In this document: piece after piece, positions 63,414 to 64,000 of the stretch
Position numbering within the stretch: position 1 is the first letter of the stretch
Layout: every line of letters begins with the position of its first letter
Assembly (NCBI GenBank): GCA_004353515.1
Contig: SMNZ01000004.1
Location: 454,360 to 518,359 of the forward strand
Reading direction: 5' to 3'
Length of the DNA stretch: 64,000 nt
Origin: Alteromonadaceae bacterium M269
GTDB lineage: Bacteria; Pseudomonadota; Gammaproteobacteria; Enterobacterales; Alteromonadaceae
Program-made: the position numbers and the translations under genes
Notes under the pieces: generated by a model
Databases searched by the model: none
What the model was told of the DNA's origin: nothing
The model's input: the letters and a program-made list of their open reading frames with translations, nothing else

Positions 63414-63551
63414 AAGGCTCCTAACATCGCTTTCTTCTCGGCATACTCCCCTTCCAAACTTAAACACATTCATTTCAAAGAGTTAGGGGATGCTGATGTT
63501 TAATTAGAAGCCTTAGTTATACACTGTCTATGTCATTTTTTTAAGTCTTTC

Positions 63552-64000
63552 CTAACGCACCATCTCAGCTTCGGCTAAGACAAGCAGTAAAGCAGTTTGT
63601 ATTGCAATATGACTATCTTTATCTTCCCAAGATTCAGCAGGAGAATGAGCTTTCCTAGAAACACCGCCACGGCTCATGGTGATAGCCGGAATCCCCAGGG
63701 AAATAGGAATATTTGAATCAGTTGAAGACACACTGAGTCGAGGTTCAATCCCTAAGTGCTCCATGGCTGCTCTCCCATGTTGTACAAGTGAGCTATTTTC
63801 GTTTCCAAGACCTGCTGGACGTTGACCAACTTGTTTGACTTCCACAGTTAATTCAGGCCCTCGTTTGCGCGACTCATTCTCCTCGTTCAAACCATCTATC
63901 ATCGCTTGCTGGAATATGGCGTCGACAGCATCTAACCGACTTTGATCGCCAGATCGCATATCAACTTCCATCCAAGATTCAAAAGGAATCGAGTTAATTG
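63552..64000 (-). CDS. M20-family metallopeptidase, partial
   Basis: The C-terminal 149 or so residues; the frame is open to the window edge upstream of the ATG at 63971 (NSIPFESWMEVDMRSGD). The lid-domain and metal site parts are visible: WMEVDMRSGDQSRLD near the start, a GQRPAG motif, then SSTDSNIPISLGIPAITMSRGG, and RKAHSPAESWEDKD with the last metal His and Glu. Di-zinc aminoacylase/peptidase type (M20/ArgE/DapE/PepT superfamily). The N-terminal catalytic half is outside the window. Confidence 0.85.
   Translation of the reverse strand, partial: INSIPFESWMEVDMRSGDQSRLDAVDAIFQQAMIDGLNEENESRKRGPELTVEVKQVGQRPAGLGNENSSLVQHGRAAMEHLGIEPRLSVSSTDSNIPISLGIPAITMSRGGVSRKAHSPAESWEDKDSHIAIQTALLLVLAEAEMVR

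Noticed and set aside
1-64000. tRNA, rRNA, CRISPR arrays, prophage or conjugation genes
   Set aside because: No cloverleaf arms or T-loop strings, no regularly spaced direct repeats, and no integrase, capsid or relaxase proteins were seen.

Overview
The window is chromosomal DNA of moderately low GC from a gammaproteobacterium, probably a marine one. The evidence is the combination of TyrS next to an OapA/LysM-type M23 peptidase, ErpA next to a DUF6776 protein, PBP1b next to Fur, HrpB, PurU, a DUF3149 microprotein and a CbiB/BtuF pair. A Kangiella/Aliikangiella-like or Alteromonadales-like lineage fits, but I cannot fix the genus. There is no prophage, CRISPR array, rRNA or tRNA that I can see. 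Gene density is high, in short operons of mixed orientation.

Layout. 1-7.5 kb: a methyl-cycle and cobalamin neighbourhood. It holds a DUF2064 glycosyltransferase, an MTA/MTI phosphorylase, a CbiB-like protein, a 47-residue secreted Cys-rich peptide, BtuF, adenosine kinase and S-adenosylhomocysteine hydrolase, then a 268-bp inverted-repeat element with a truncated relative upstream. 7.5-19 kb: rhodanese, an orphan gene probably starting at ATT, GNAT, lipase, DUF3149, PepSY protein, TyrS, M23 peptidase, Lrp regulator, a large PLP enzyme, a hydroxyacid dehydrogenase and a GST. 19-28.5 kb: an RND efflux pair, ErpA, DUF6776, membrane glutaredoxin, a second 269-bp inverted-repeat element, a NatAB-type ABC exporter and an MBL hydrolase. 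28.7-34.4 kb: an AhpD-like protein with a histidine kinase, PyrB, HemL and a class III cyclase. 34.4-47 kb: accessory metabolism and regulators, including a TetR locus (cysteine synthase, FAD amine oxidase, cupin, tandem rhodanese) with three matching palindromic operators. 47-54 kb: PBP1b, then an iron-control region with autoregulated fur, a ferredoxin-NADP reductase, and two further Fur-box promoters that face no protein gene. 54-64 kb: HrpB, PurU, a BlaI/M56 sensor pair with BlaI-type operators, an amidohydrolase, a DUF6065 protein and a truncated M20 peptidase at the right edge.

The most interesting item is on the minus strand at about 51185-51319. A Fur-box palindrome overlaps a good sigma-70 promoter, followed by about 75 nt ending in a strong rho-independent terminator. 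The short transcript carries UUGCUCACA, which matches the conserved core of enterobacterial RyhB as I remember it. This looks like an unannotated Fur-repressed, RyhB-like small RNA 1.1 kb from fur. A perfect 7-1-7 Fur box within a second promoter (53525-53553) also leads into a short gene-free stretch with a hairpin. The second notable item is the TetR-centred local regulon at 38.1-42.8 kb. All motif work was by eye; no database search or folding calculation was run.
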